DNA from: an uncultured Holophagaceae bacterium
Lineage (GTDB): Bacteria; Acidobacteriota; Holophagae; Holophagales; Holophagaceae
DNA length: 64,000 nucleotides
Direction: 5' to 3'
Assembly (NCBI GenBank): GCA_903913215.1
Contig: CAIWKE010000013.1
Span: 78,760-142,759, forward strand
Made by a program: the position numbers and the translations under genes. This document shows positions 35,772-44,440 of this stretch, in pieces (positions within the stretch are counted from its first letter, which is position 1; every line of letters starts with the position of its first letter). Below the pieces are notes generated by a model, which saw only the letters and a list, made by a program, of their open reading frames with translations, was not told where the DNA came from and did not search any database.

Positions 35772-36462
35772 AGCCACCTCCCGCTGCGCCGCCGTTGCCC
35801 GATGCGCCTTCCTTGCTGGCATGGATGTGCTCCCGGAACATGCTGGTGAGCCGATCGCCATCCAGGCTCATGATGGGATCCGCCAGATGGCCCCGCTGCC
35901 AGGCCTTCAGGCTGCCCGTGGCCTGGAGCCCCGAGGCCACCCGCAGGTCCGCCCCCGGGGCGCCGCGCTTCTGGAGCAGCGCCACCACGGCCTCCTCCTC
36001 GGCCTTCAGGTGCTCGCCCCCTTCGAAGCGGGCCACGATGTTGCCCTCCTGATCGATGAGGAAGGAGGTGGGCATGGCCACCACACCATAGGTCTCGGCA
36101 CTCCTGCCCGTGGTGTCCGAGAGCACCATGAATTTCACGGGGGTCCGCTCCAGGAAAGCGGTGACTGCGGACAGGTCCTCATCCAGGGACACGCCCACGG
36201 CCTGGAAACCCATGGCGCCGTAGCGACTCTGCAGCGAGTCGATGAAGGGGAAGCTCTTGCGGCAGGGCCCGCACCAGGAGGCCCAGAAGTCCAGCAGCAC
36301 CACCTTGCCCTTCAGGCTGTCCAAGGCAAAGGCTTTACCCCGCAGGTCATTGGCCTTCAGCACCGGCGCGGGCGCTCCCGCGTGGAGGACCGGTGCCGAG
36401 AGCAACAGAGGAATGACCATCAGAAAGGCCAGCCAGGGGCGGCGTGCGGTACGAGGAACCAT
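35758..36462 (-). CDS. TlpA-family thioredoxin fused to DUF4266-like Cys-Gly tail
   Basis: 234 residues from the ATG at 36462, preceded by GGAG 5 bases upstream; the longer open frame is upstream DNA. Signal peptide residues 8-28 (LAFLMVIPLLLSAP). Thioredoxin fold with active site WCGPC at C64/C67, VGVSLDEDLSAV, and MPTSFLIDQEGNIV. After residue 184 the protein leaves the thioredoxin fold: AWQRGHLADPIMSL, then HIHASKEGASG and a glycine tract ending GGGCGCN. This last 50 residues match DUF4266, normally a separate small lipoprotein in such clusters. So here the two are one polypeptide. It is the first gene of the operon. Confidence 0.8.
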   Translation of the reverse strand: MVPRTARRPWLAFLMVIPLLLSAPVLHAGAPAPVLKANDLRGKAFALDSLKGKVVLLDFWASWCGPCRKSFPFIDSLQSRYGAMGFQAVGVSLDEDLSAVTAFLERTPVKFMVLSDTTGRSAETYGVVAMPTSFLIDQEGNIVARFEGGEHLKAEEEAVVALLQKRGAPGADLRVASGLQATGSLKAWQRGHLADPIMSLDGDRLTSMFREHIHASKEGASGNGGAAGGGCGCN

Positions 36463-36492
36463 TCGGACTCCGTAGGGATGGGTGCAGAAAGC

Positions 36493-36522
36493 CAGGAATC
36501 CAGAACCAGGTCTGGATTCCTG
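36493..36522. promoter_or_regulatory. 12-bp inverted repeat upstream of the TlpA-DUF4266 operon
   Basis: CAGGAATCCAGA, 6-base spacer ACCAGG, then TCTGGATTCCTG: a perfect 12-bp palindrome 31 bases upstream of the operon's first ATG. Its position fits an operator or leader hairpin of the redox operon. No T-tract follows on either side, so it is unlikely to be an intrinsic terminator. The rest of the gap up to 36712 holds no other feature I can support. Confidence 0.45.
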
Positions 36523-36712
36523 AGGCTTCAGCAAAGGGCGCTGACCTCTCCATGCTGCCCGATCGGAATGGGTTCCCGAATAAAATGTTTCAACATGCGA
36601 TTCAGTCTCGATACGCGCCGTTCCTGATGCTGCGGTCACGTTCGCGGGGATCATCCCAACCAATTTCACCTTTGTCTGGCACAAGACTCCAGCCCCATTC
36701 CACACTCAGGGC

Positions 36713-37282
36713 ATGACCCTCACCCTGCGGACCCTGCTCATTCAACGCGCGGCGCGGCTCCAGGAGCGGCCCGCCCTCAGCGCCCCAGAGTGGGGCACCC
36801 TCAGCTACGCCCAGTTCCGCAATCGCGTGGAGGGCGTGGCGCGGGGCCTGTTGGAGGCGGAGGCTCCAGCCTCAATCTTCAGCGCCACAGGCAGCGCCTG
36901 GGACTGGGCCGCCGAGGTGGCTGCGGCGGCCACGGGCCTGAGGTGGGCAATAGATGGGGAGCGCGTACCCCCAGAGGTGTTGGGCGGCCCCCGCTTCAAC
37001 GCCGAGGGCGGCCGGGGGCCCTACCATCACCGCGAGGAGCTGGTTTGTACCGACACACCCCTCACAGCAGGGCGGACCCAGGGCGAGCTCGTGCGACGCC
37101 TCCAGCGCCTCAACGACCGCCTGGGCTGGGACCACGAGACCCGGGTGGAGCTGCCCCTGGCCCAGCTCGGCGACGCGGCCCTCCGGGGCGCCCTCTGGAG
37201 CGCACTCTACGCCGGTGCCCACGCCGTACTGAACCCGGGCCCCGTGGCCTGGGACCCGGCGCCGTTCCTCGACTTGCTATAG
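36713..37282 (+). CDS. Truncated AMP-binding (acyl-CoA ligase)-like protein
   Basis: 189 residues. The first 60 residues (RPALSAPEWGTLSYAQFRNRVEGVARGLL, read in parts) are the start of an adenylate-forming ligase fold, and residues 140-185 (LPLAQLGDAALRGALWSALYAGAHAVL) resemble the hydrophobic region after its P-loop. The central SGTTGxPK phosphate motif is replaced by a short TDTPLTAGRTQGELV segment and the whole C-terminal two-thirds is missing. It is therefore either a specialised small protein or a decaying remnant. It converges with pssA and the last 6 bases overlap. Confidence 0.6.
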   Translation: MTLTLRTLLIQRAARLQERPALSAPEWGTLSYAQFRNRVEGVARGLLEAEAPASIFSATGSAWDWAAEVAAAATGLRWAIDGERVPPEVLGGPRFNAEGGRGPYHHREELVCTDTPLTAGRTQGELVRRLQRLNDRLGWDHETRVELPLAQLGDAALRGALWSALYAGAHAVLNPGPVAWDPAPFLDLL

Positions 37283-38671
37283 CAGCCGGTTCACCAGCCG
37301 ATCGATGCGCGTGCGGCTCATCTGCTTCAGGGCCTTCTGCACCTTGAGGGGATAGGCGCTGGGGGTGTCCAGGTCCAGGAAGCTGGTCAACTTGGTGGTG
37401 TGAGCCAGGATGGCGGCCCGCTCGCGCTGGTGCTTCTCCCGCAGCAGGCCCTCGGGATCCCGGATCACCAGTCCATTTTCCAGGTCCAGATTCCAGGCCC
37501 GGGGGTTCAGGTTGTGGCCGGTGAGCACGGCGATGTCCTGGTCCACGAAGAGGCCCTTGAGGTGGAAGGTGTTGTCGCCATCCTTCCAGAGGTGTACCCG
37601 CAGGCGACCTGCGTCCATGGCGGCCCGGTGGGTGCGGGTGAAGCGACGCAGGTTGGCCTCGTAGAGGTAGGGCAGCAGACTGATGACGCGGAAGGGCTCC
37701 GCGGGTGGAATGTAGAAATCATTGGCGGTCTTGTCACCCACCACAATCGTCACCTCGCGACCCTGAGCCAGCAGGCGAGAGACGGCCCGGCGCAGGATCC
37801 CCGGAAGATTGAAGTAGGGGGTGTAGATCACGAGGCTGGTCTGGCTGGCCTTCAGCAGGGCCAGCAGGGACTGGTTGAGGTCGCCCCCTGCTCCCAGCCC
37901 CATCAGGGGTGTGACGCTCACCTGACCGGATGAGACCGGAGCCTCCGCAAACCCGTATTCCGCCTGCCGCAGGACCTGACGGAAGGTCCGCAGGCCAGGC
38001 ACAGTCCTGGACCGTGGCTGCTCGGGCTGGTTCAAGGGCGTCACGGCGGCCTGACCCAGGAAGGTGGTGTGAACGAATTCAGCCAGGCAATCGGCCAGGG
38101 CCTTGGACTCCAGCAGGTGATAGCGATCCAGGCGGTAGCGACCCCCATGGCCCAGGTACACCTCGTTGAGGCTGGCCCCGCTGTAGAGCACCACATCGTC
38201 GAAGACGAAGCCCTTGAGATGCAGCACGCCAAACAGCTCCCTGTTCTGGATGGGCACGCCGAGGATCTTCACGCCCTCGCCCAGGCGGGCCGCGTAATCC
38301 CGGTAGAGGGCCGCGTTGCCGGGGCTCTTGACCTTGCCGATGAGGCCCCGCTGGGCCCGGTGGGCGTCCACCAGGACCAGGATCTCCAGGGCCGGATGGG
38401 CCTTCCGCGCCGCGTAGAGGGCATCCAGGATCTCCCGACCGGCGGCATCGTCCTGCAGGTAGAGGGCCACCAGGATGATCCGGTGCCGGGCGGCAGCGAT
38501 GCGCTGCAGCAGGACCGTCCGGAACTCTGCGGGACCGGACAGCACCCGGATGGCTTCGGCAGGTACTGCGATGCCGGGCACCGCGACGGGGAGACGGTCC
38601 CCCCTCCGGGTGCGGAACCGCTGGAACATGCGGGCCAGGGGGCCCTGTTTGGCGGAAGTCGGGACTGGCAT
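37277..38671 (-). CDS. pssA: CDP-diacylglycerol-serine O-phosphatidyltransferase (PssA, phospholipase D type)
   Basis: 464 residues from the ATG at 38671 (MPVPTSAKQGPL); the longer frame upstream lacks support. Two phospholipase D motifs are present: HLKGFVFDD followed by VLYSGASLNEVYL, and HLKGLFVDQDIAVLTGHNLNPRAW. Characteristic of PssA rather than cardiolipin synthase are ILVALYLQDDAAGREILDALY (in parts), LVDAHRAQRGLIG and YRLDRYHLLESK. It makes phosphatidylserine, the precursor of phosphatidylethanolamine, at the membrane surface. Stands alone on this strand. Confidence 0.9.
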   Translation of the reverse strand: MPVPTSAKQGPLARMFQRFRTRRGDRLPVAVPGIAVPAEAIRVLSGPAEFRTVLLQRIAAARHRIILVALYLQDDAAGREILDALYAARKAHPALEILVLVDAHRAQRGLIGKVKSPGNAALYRDYAARLGEGVKILGVPIQNRELFGVLHLKGFVFDDVVLYSGASLNEVYLGHGGRYRLDRYHLLESKALADCLAEFVHTTFLGQAAVTPLNQPEQPRSRTVPGLRTFRQVLRQAEYGFAEAPVSSGQVSVTPLMGLGAGGDLNQSLLALLKASQTSLVIYTPYFNLPGILRRAVSRLLAQGREVTIVVGDKTANDFYIPPAEPFRVISLLPYLYEANLRRFTRTHRAAMDAGRLRVHLWKDGDNTFHLKGLFVDQDIAVLTGHNLNPRAWNLDLENGLVIRDPEGLLREKHQRERAAILAHTTKLTSFLDLDTPSAYPLKVQKALKQMSRTRIDRLVNRLL

Positions 38672-38766
38672 GGCCCCATCATAGCCAGTTGCCGTAACAC
38701 CTTGTCTAACCTCTTGCCTTTGGACATTGACTGGCCAATCCTGGAACCGCTGATTGGAGGCTCCCC

Positions 38767-39825
38767 ATGGCCCGCCCCACGTCCCGTAAGCCCCTGGCAT
38801 CCCCCCGCCCCGATGGGGGCCACCTGGTGAAGCCCGAGCGGCTCCAGGTGGTGCTGGAGGCCATCCGGGACGCCGGTGACAAGGGCATCACCAAGGCGGG
38901 CCTGGCCCGCAAACTGGGTGAGGTGGCCATGCGCACCGTGGACCGCGCCATCCAGCTGCTGGAGGAGCAGGGGGCCCGCTTTGGCAAGCTGCGGGAGGGC
39001 CGCCCCGCCCTCATCCACTTCACCCTGGAGAAGGGTCCCGACTGGGACAGCCGCATCACGCCCCACGCCCGCATGGCCCTGGAGGTGGCCCTCATGGCCC
39101 TGGAGGGCACGGCCACGGAGCTCTGGTTCGACCAGCTGGAGGGCCTGCGCGTCCTGGCGGACAGCCACCTCAGCAGCCGGGACCGGGAGCTCTTCAAGGC
39201 CCTGCAGGAGCACGTGAGCCTGCGCGGTGGCGCCGATGACCAGCAGGCCCTGGACACCAAGATGCTCACCCAGGTGCTGTTGGCCCTGGGCCATCCAGAG
39301 GGGCCCCGGGAACTCGAACTCACCTACGCCGCCGCCTCCACGGGGCGCACCAGCGTCCGCACCGTGGTGCCCTTCACCCTCACCCACGATGTGTTCTCCG
39401 GCGGTGCCTTCCTGCTGGCCTGGGACCAGGCCAAGCAGGAGCCCCGGCATTTCCGCCTGGCCCGCATCGAGGAGGCCAAGGCCCAAACCCGCCGGGGCCT
39501 CATCCCCGACAAGCGCCCCCTGGAACAGGCCCGGGAGCTGCAGATCGGCGGCTGGTATCGCCTGGCCCCGCCCCTGCAAATCCAGGTGCGGGTGACGGGT
39601 ACCAACTGGCCCCAGGCCCTGCTGGACGCCCCCCCCGCCCTGCCCTCGGTGGCCGTCCGCAAGGAGAAGGCCGGGAGCGTCCTCCTGGGCTTCCAGGCCA
39701 CGGAGCTGTCTGGCCCCACCCGCTACATCCTGCAGTTCGGCGCCGATGCCGAGGTGCTGGAGCCCAAGGAACTGCGGGACCACCTCGTCAAGACCCTGAA
39801 GGCCATGACAGCCCGCTACCGCTAG
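38767..39825 (+). CDS. HTH-WYL transcriptional regulator
   Basis: 352 residues. An N-terminal winged helix (residues 20-85: LQVVLEAIRDAGDKGITKAGLARKLG with a second recognition helix VDRAIQLLEEQG) is followed by a helical linker and a WYL domain (about 165-290): RELELTYAAAS, RTVVPFTLTHDVFSGGAFLLAWDQ, PRHFRLARIEEAK and a C-terminal WCX-like extension. WYL domains sense nucleic acids or small ligands in several stress systems. It precedes an outer-membrane protein by 11 bases and may control it. No phage-defence gene lies next to it. Confidence 0.85.
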   Translation: MARPTSRKPLASPRPDGGHLVKPERLQVVLEAIRDAGDKGITKAGLARKLGEVAMRTVDRAIQLLEEQGARFGKLREGRPALIHFTLEKGPDWDSRITPHARMALEVALMALEGTATELWFDQLEGLRVLADSHLSSRDRELFKALQEHVSLRGGADDQQALDTKMLTQVLLALGHPEGPRELELTYAAASTGRTSVRTVVPFTLTHDVFSGGAFLLAWDQAKQEPRHFRLARIEEAKAQTRRGLIPDKRPLEQARELQIGGWYRLAPPLQIQVRVTGTNWPQALLDAPPALPSVAVRKEKAGSVLLGFQATELSGPTRYILQFGADAEVLEPKELRDHLVKTLKAMTARYR

Positions 39826-39836
39826 GAGGAACCACC

Positions 39837-40628
39837 ATGAAACGCGCCCTCAAGGTCACCCTGCCCCTGCTCCTCGTCAGCGCCCTCCAGGCCCAGGAAG
39901 CTCCCATTGAGGTGAACCCCAACCGGCCCACCTTCGCCAACCCGGCCCTCACCACGCAGTCCGGCCTGGCGGAGCTGGAGTGGGGCCTCCAGCGCAGCAC
40001 CGCCAAGGATGATGGCACCGGCTTCGGCACCCCCACCCTGCTGAAGCTGGGGCTGGTGAAGGACCTGGAACTGCGGATCTCCACGCCGGGCTACCTGCGC
40101 CTGGCCCCCAGTGGCGACGCCACTGCCACGGGCTTCGGGGACCTGAACCTGGCCGTGCAGTGGTGCTACCTCCATGACGGCCTCTTCGGCACAGACCAAG
40201 CCGTCCAGGTGGCCCACACCTTCGCCACGGCCGACTCGTCCAAGGGCCTGGGGAACGGGGCGCCCATCGACACCCTCACTCTGCTCTTCAGCCGCGATGC
40301 GGGCGACTTCCACATCGACGTGAACCTGCTGGAATCCTGGATCGGCCAGACCCCGGACCTGGGCGGAGGCCGCGTCACCCAGCGGGCGGGCACCGTGTCC
40401 ATCACCCGTAACCTCAGCGAGGCCTGGTCCCTCACGGGTGAGGTCTACGCCCTGCAGGCCACGCCCAGCACGCCCATGATCAGCTCCAACCTCTGGGCCG
40501 TGGCCTACAAGGTCTCCAAGCGCCTGGTGCTGGACTGCGGCGTCGACCTGGGCCTCAGCCATGGCGCCCCCCGCTACACGGTCTTCGCGGGGCTCACCGT
40601 GGGGCTCGGACGCTTCCACAAGCCCTGA
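39837..40628 (+). CDS. Outer-membrane transporter-like beta-barrel protein
   Basis: 263 residues. Signal peptide MKRALKVTLPLLLVSALQAQ, then repeated amphipathic beta strands: VNPNRPTFANPALTTQSGLAELEWGLQR, LVKDLELRISTPGYLRL, FGDLNLAVQWCYL and a final VFAGLTVGLGRFHKP, read in parts. The opening resembles the Phenol_MetA_deg/transporter family of outer-membrane proteins of unknown substrate. AGGAGG lies 7 bases before the ATG. Likely transcribed with the WYL regulator. Confidence 0.7.
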   Translation: MKRALKVTLPLLLVSALQAQEAPIEVNPNRPTFANPALTTQSGLAELEWGLQRSTAKDDGTGFGTPTLLKLGLVKDLELRISTPGYLRLAPSGDATATGFGDLNLAVQWCYLHDGLFGTDQAVQVAHTFATADSSKGLGNGAPIDTLTLLFSRDAGDFHIDVNLLESWIGQTPDLGGGRVTQRAGTVSITRNLSEAWSLTGEVYALQATPSTPMISSNLWAVAYKVSKRLVLDCGVDLGLSHGAPRYTVFAGLTVGLGRFHKP

Positions 40629-40726
40629 GCTTGGGCCCAGCTCTAGGCCCCACCCCCGAGCCGATCGAACGCACGCTTTCTTGCGCGTGGAACGCGGGAC
40701 AATGAGGGTTTCCAGGGAGCAGAGTC

Positions 40727-41224
40727 ATGCAGGTCATGGGCATCGTGGGCTGGAGCGGCAGCGGGAAGACCAGCCTGCTGGTGGAGCTGCTGCCCCTGCT
40801 CCGGGCCGCGGGGCTGAGCGTCTCCACCATGAAGCACGCCCACCACCGCTTTGACGTGGACAAGCCAGGCAAGGATTCCTTCCGGCACCGGGAGGCCGGG
40901 GCTTCGGAGGTGCTGGTGGTGACTTCATCCCGCTGGGTGCTCATGCATGAGTCAAGGGATGAGCCGGAGCCCAGCATCGAGTCCCTCATCGAGCGCATGA
41001 CCCCCGTGGACCTGCTCCTCATCGAAGGGTTCAAGACCCACCACCACCCCAAACTGGAGATCCACCGGCAGTCCGAGGGCAAGCCCCTGCTGCACCCGGA
41101 GGATCCCGAGATCGTGGCCGTGGCCACCGATGTACCTCTGCCCGATGCGGCAGTCCCCCAACTGGACCTGAACGATCCCCAGGCCATCGCCGACTTCATC
41201 CTGGCGCACACGGGACTGGGTTAG
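40727..41224 (+). CDS. mobB: Molybdopterin-guanine dinucleotide biosynthesis protein MobB
   Basis: 165 residues of usual length. Walker A GWSGSGKTSLLVELL near the start, then STMKHAHHRFDVDKPGKDSFRH, and LLLIEGFKTHHHPKLE. MobB is a GTPase that assists MobA in making the bis-MGD cofactor. The gene converges on napB with 5 bases between the stops, so the cofactor helper lies next to the molybdoenzyme it would serve. Confidence 0.9.
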   Translation: MQVMGIVGWSGSGKTSLLVELLPLLRAAGLSVSTMKHAHHRFDVDKPGKDSFRHREAGASEVLVVTSSRWVLMHESRDEPEPSIESLIERMTPVDLLLIEGFKTHHHPKLEIHRQSEGKPLLHPEDPEIVAVATDVPLPDAAVPQLDLNDPQAIADFILAHTGLG

Positions 41225-41229
41225 CACGC

Positions 41230-41664
41230 CTATCGATTGGCGACCAGCGGCTGCGCATCCGTACGGGGGACGTGGCAGGAGATGCAGACGTACCGAGTTC
41301 CAGCCACGGTCTTGGCCTGCGCCTTGGGAGCACGGCGCAAGTCCACGTAGTGGCTATTGGGGATGGGCGTGGCCTCGCCCTTCTTCTTGGGCCCGGCCAC
41401 TGCATGGCAGTCCATGCACAGGTTCGAGTCCCGGGTGATGGGCAGGGCCTCCGCGATGCCATGGGGGATGACCGGTGGATACTCCCGGTTGATCCGCTTG
41501 GGCAGCGGCTTCTCGCCGGGGCCGGAGGCCTCGTCCAGGAAACGGGGCGGCGCGGGGGTCTCGAAGACAGAGCCCTTGGCCAGGCCCAGATCCCGATCGG
41601 GGATGGGCTTGGACTGGGCCAGCAGCAGGGTGGAGGCGAGGGCGAGCAAGAGGGTGGGTCGCAT
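41230..41664 (-). CDS. napB: Periplasmic nitrate reductase diheme subunit NapB
   Basis: 144 residues. Signal peptide MRPTLLLALASTLLLAQS, then PPRFLDEASGPGEKPLPKRI (in parts), YPPVIPHGIAEALPITRDSNLCMDCH with the first heme site, and a second site YVCISCHVPRTDAQPLV. The PxIPH and two CxxCH motifs are the NapB signature. It passes electrons to NapA in the periplasm. It is the last gene, 9 bases after napA. Confidence 0.93.
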   Translation of the reverse strand: MRPTLLLALASTLLLAQSKPIPDRDLGLAKGSVFETPAPPRFLDEASGPGEKPLPKRINREYPPVIPHGIAEALPITRDSNLCMDCHAVAGPKKKGEATPIPNSHYVDLRRAPKAQAKTVAGTRYVCISCHVPRTDAQPLVANR

Positions 41665-41673
41665 GGGGGCCTC

Positions 41674-44415
41674 CTAGCCGACCTTTGAAATGCGGACGGC
41701 GCACTTCTTGAAGTCCGTCTCTTTCGAAATGGGACAGGTGGCGTCCAGGGTGATCTTGTTGATGAAGACGCCCTCATCGAACCAGGGCACGTAGACCAGG
41801 CCCCTCGGCACCTTGTTCCGGCCGCCCAGGGTCACCCGGGCCTGGATCTTCCCCCGACGGGACTCGATCCAGGCGAGATCGCCCGCCTGGAGGCCGCGCT
41901 TGTCCGCGTCCTTGGGGTGCATGAAGAGCAGGGCCTCGGGCACGGCCGCGTGAAGCTGCGGCACGCGGCGGGTCATGGTGCCCGAGTGCCAGTGTTCCAG
42001 CACGCGCCCCGTGCAGAGCCACAGATTGTAGGTGGCGTCCGGGGACTCAGGGGGCTCCTGCCAGGGCCGGAAGAAGATCTTGGCCTTGCCGGGCAGGGCC
42101 GTGGCCTCGCCGGGCTTGACCCCCTGCAAATCGCCGCTGGGGAGCTTCTTCATGGCTGTGCCGTAGAAGTCGATGCCCGAACCCTTCTTGGCATACGGAT
42201 CGTACTGGTCATTGAAGCGCCAGGGGGTCTCCTTGCCATCCACCACGGGCCAGCGCAGGCCGGAGACGTCGCGCTTGAAGTAGACGTCGAAGGGCGCCAG
42301 ATCGTGGCCGTGGCCCAGACCGAAGCGGCGGTACTCCTCGAAGAGGGCCTTCTCGGGGAACCAGGCGATGCCCGCGTGGGTCACGGTGGAGTTGGGCTTG
42401 CCGAAGGCAACAGGATCAGGCCAGGCGAACTTCTTGGCCGCAGGAGTGGCGAAGAGCACTTCGTACAGCGTGGTTTCAGGCTTGTAGCCCTTGGCCTCGA
42501 CGGCGGCCAGCACCGAGGGCAGCTTGCCCTTGTCGTAGCCCTCGGCCTCCAGGCCTGGTACTTTCTGCTCGCCCCAGACCTCGGCCAGGGTGAAGCGCTT
42601 GGCGAACTCCATCATCTGCCAGACATCACTGCGGGCCTCGCCCGGGGGCAGCACCACCTGGCGCCAGAGCTGGGTGCGCCGCTCGGCATTGCCGTAGCCG
42701 CCCCACTTCTCGTAGATCATGGCCGAGGGCAGGATGAGGTCCGCCACCTTCGACGACAGGGTGGGATAGACGTCGGACACCACGATGAAGTTGTCCAGCT
42801 TGCGGGCGGCCTCGATCCAGTGGTTGGCGTTGGCCGAGGACTGGAAGGGATTGGTGACCTGGACCCAGAGCCAGCGGACCTTGCCGTCCTCGAGGTCGCG
42901 CATCATCTGGACGATGTGGCTGCCCACCTTGGGATTGAGGGTGTTGGGGGGCAAGTTCCAGATCTCCTCGGCATGCTTGCGGTGGGCGGGGTCGTCCACG
43001 GCCATGTCAGCCGGCAGACGGTGGGCGAAGGTACCCACTTCCCGGGCGGTGCCGCAGGCGGAGGGCTGACCCGTGAGCGAGAAGGCCCCGGCGCCGGGTC
43101 GGGCCTGTTTGCCCGTGAGCAGGTGCAGCATGTAGGCCTGCTCATTCACCCAGGTGCCCCGGGTGTGCTGGTTGAAGCCCATGGTCCAGAAGGAGACCTG
43201 CTTGCGACCCGGGTTGGCGTATTCGTCGGCAAGCTGCTGGAGCTTGGCCTTGAAAGCATCCAGGGACTCGTCCGCATCGCCCTTGGCGAGCGTCGCCACG
43301 AAGTCCAGGGTGTAGGGCTCCAGTCCCTTCTGGAACTCCTCGAAGCTGATGAGCCAGTGCTTCTGGGCGCTGCCCGAGGCTGTCTGCGCGAACTCATGGC
43401 GGGCCTCGGGATCCAGGCCCCGGGCCTGGGCTTCCTGCTTCGTCAGGATCACCGTCTTCTGCCGGGCCTGGGTGTCCTTCTCGGCGGCATAGGCCTTGAC
43501 CGAGTCCTCCCGCAGGCCGAAGCCGATGTCCATGGGCCCCGCGGCGAAGACGCAGTGCCGGGCCACGAAGTCCTTGTCCACGGCGCCGCGTTTCACCACT
43601 TCCCGGGCCAGGTAGTTCCAGATGGCCAGGTCGGTGTTGGGCTTGAACACGATCTCCACGTCCGCGGCCTCAGAGGTGGCGTTGGCGTAGGTGGTCAGGT
43701 TGAAGATGCGGTAGGCGGGTCGCCGCAGGCGCTCGTCCACGACGCGGGCCCAGAGCATGGGATGCATCTCGGCCATGTTGGCGCCCCAGGTCACCACCGT
43801 GTCCGTGAGCTCAATGTCGTCATAGCAGCCCGAGGGTTCGTCGATGCCGAAGGTCTGCATGAAGGCCGTGACGGCTGAGGCCATGCAGTGCCGGGCGTTG
43901 GGGTCCAGGTTGTTGGAGCGCCAGCCGGCCTTCACCAGCTTCACGGCGGCATAGCCCTCCTGGATCGTGTACTGGCCCGAGCCCATGACCGCCACGCCCG
44001 TGGGACCCAGGGCGGAGTGGGCCCTGGTCCACTCCGCCTTCATGACGTCGAAGGCCTCCTGCCAGGACACCTCCTCGAAGTCGCCCTGCTTGTCGAAGTG
44101 GCCGTCCTTCTTGCGGAGCAGGGGACGCTGCAGGCGGTCCTGGCCGTAGAGGATCTGCGCACAGGCATAGCCCTTGGCGCAGAGCAGGCCCTTGTTGACG
44201 GGGCTCTGGAGGTCCCCCTTCACGGCCACCACGCGCCCGCCCTTAGAGGCGATGCGGATGCCGCAGCCGGTGCCGCAGAAGCGGCAGACGCCTCGCTCCC
44301 AGTTCCAGCCCCCGGCCTCGGCAGGCAAGGCCTCCAACGGCACGCCGGCCGCGCCGATGGCGGCAGTGGTGAAGCCGGCCTGCAGGAAACTCCGACGACT
44401 GAGGGTCAGGGACAT
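41674..44415 (-). CDS. napA: Periplasmic nitrate reductase catalytic subunit NapA
   Basis: 913 residues from the ATG at 44415 with GGAGG 5 bases upstream. Twin-arginine signal SRRSFLQAG (residues 6-14). The 4Fe-4S ligands are C44, C47, C51 and C79 (CRFCGTGCG ... LLCAKGY). The molybdenum ligand is Cys177 in ARHCMASAV, with SGCYDDIE and [13 protein letters not shown] next to it, as in NapA. The C-terminal cofactor-binding region has [17 protein letters not shown]. It reduces nitrate to nitrite in the periplasm. About 85 residues longer than E. coli NapA. Its position downstream of nrfHA, and the absence of napC, napG or napH, suggests electrons come through NrfH or another quinol oxidase. Confidence 0.93.
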   Translation of the reverse strand: MSLTLSRRSFLQAGFTTAAIGAAGVPLEALPAEAGGWNWERGVCRFCGTGCGIRIASKGGRVVAVKGDLQSPVNKGLLCAKGYACAQILYGQDRLQRPLLRKKDGHFDKQGDFEEVSWQEAFDVMKAEWTRAHSALGPTGVAVMGSGQYTIQEGYAAVKLVKAGWRSNNLDPNARHCMASAVTAFMQTFGIDEPSGCYDDIELTDTVVTWGANMAEMHPMLWARVVDERLRRPAYRIFNLTTYANATSEAADVEIVFKPNTDLAIWNYLAREVVKRGAVDKDFVARHCVFAAGPMDIGFGLREDSVKAYAAEKDTQARQKTVILTKQEAQARGLDPEARHEFAQTASGSAQKHWLISFEEFQKGLEPYTLDFVATLAKGDADESLDAFKAKLQQLADEYANPGRKQVSFWTMGFNQHTRGTWVNEQAYMLHLLTGKQARPGAGAFSLTGQPSACGTAREVGTFAHRLPADMAVDDPAHRKHAEEIWNLPPNTLNPKVGSHIVQMMRDLEDGKVRWLWVQVTNPFQSSANANHWIEAARKLDNFIVVSDVYPTLSSKVADLILPSAMIYEKWGGYGNAERRTQLWRQVVLPPGEARSDVWQMMEFAKRFTLAEVWGEQKVPGLEAEGYDKGKLPSVLAAVEAKGYKPETTLYEVLFATPAAKKFAWPDPVAFGKPNSTVTHAGIAWFPEKALFEEYRRFGLGHGHDLAPFDVYFKRDVSGLRWPVVDGKETPWRFNDQYDPYAKKGSGIDFYGTAMKKLPSGDLQGVKPGEATALPGKAKIFFRPWQEPPESPDATYNLWLCTGRVLEHWHSGTMTRRVPQLHAAVPEALLFMHPKDADKRGLQAGDLAWIESRRGKIQARVTLGGRNKVPRGLVYVPWFDEGVFINKITLDATCPISKETDFKKCAVRISKVG

Positions 44416-44440
44416 GATGACCTCCGAGGGAAGGTGAAAG

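Noticed and set aside
41917..43878. A 653-codon plus-strand frame opposite napA
   Set aside because: Antisense to clear NapA motifs; no recognisable domain.
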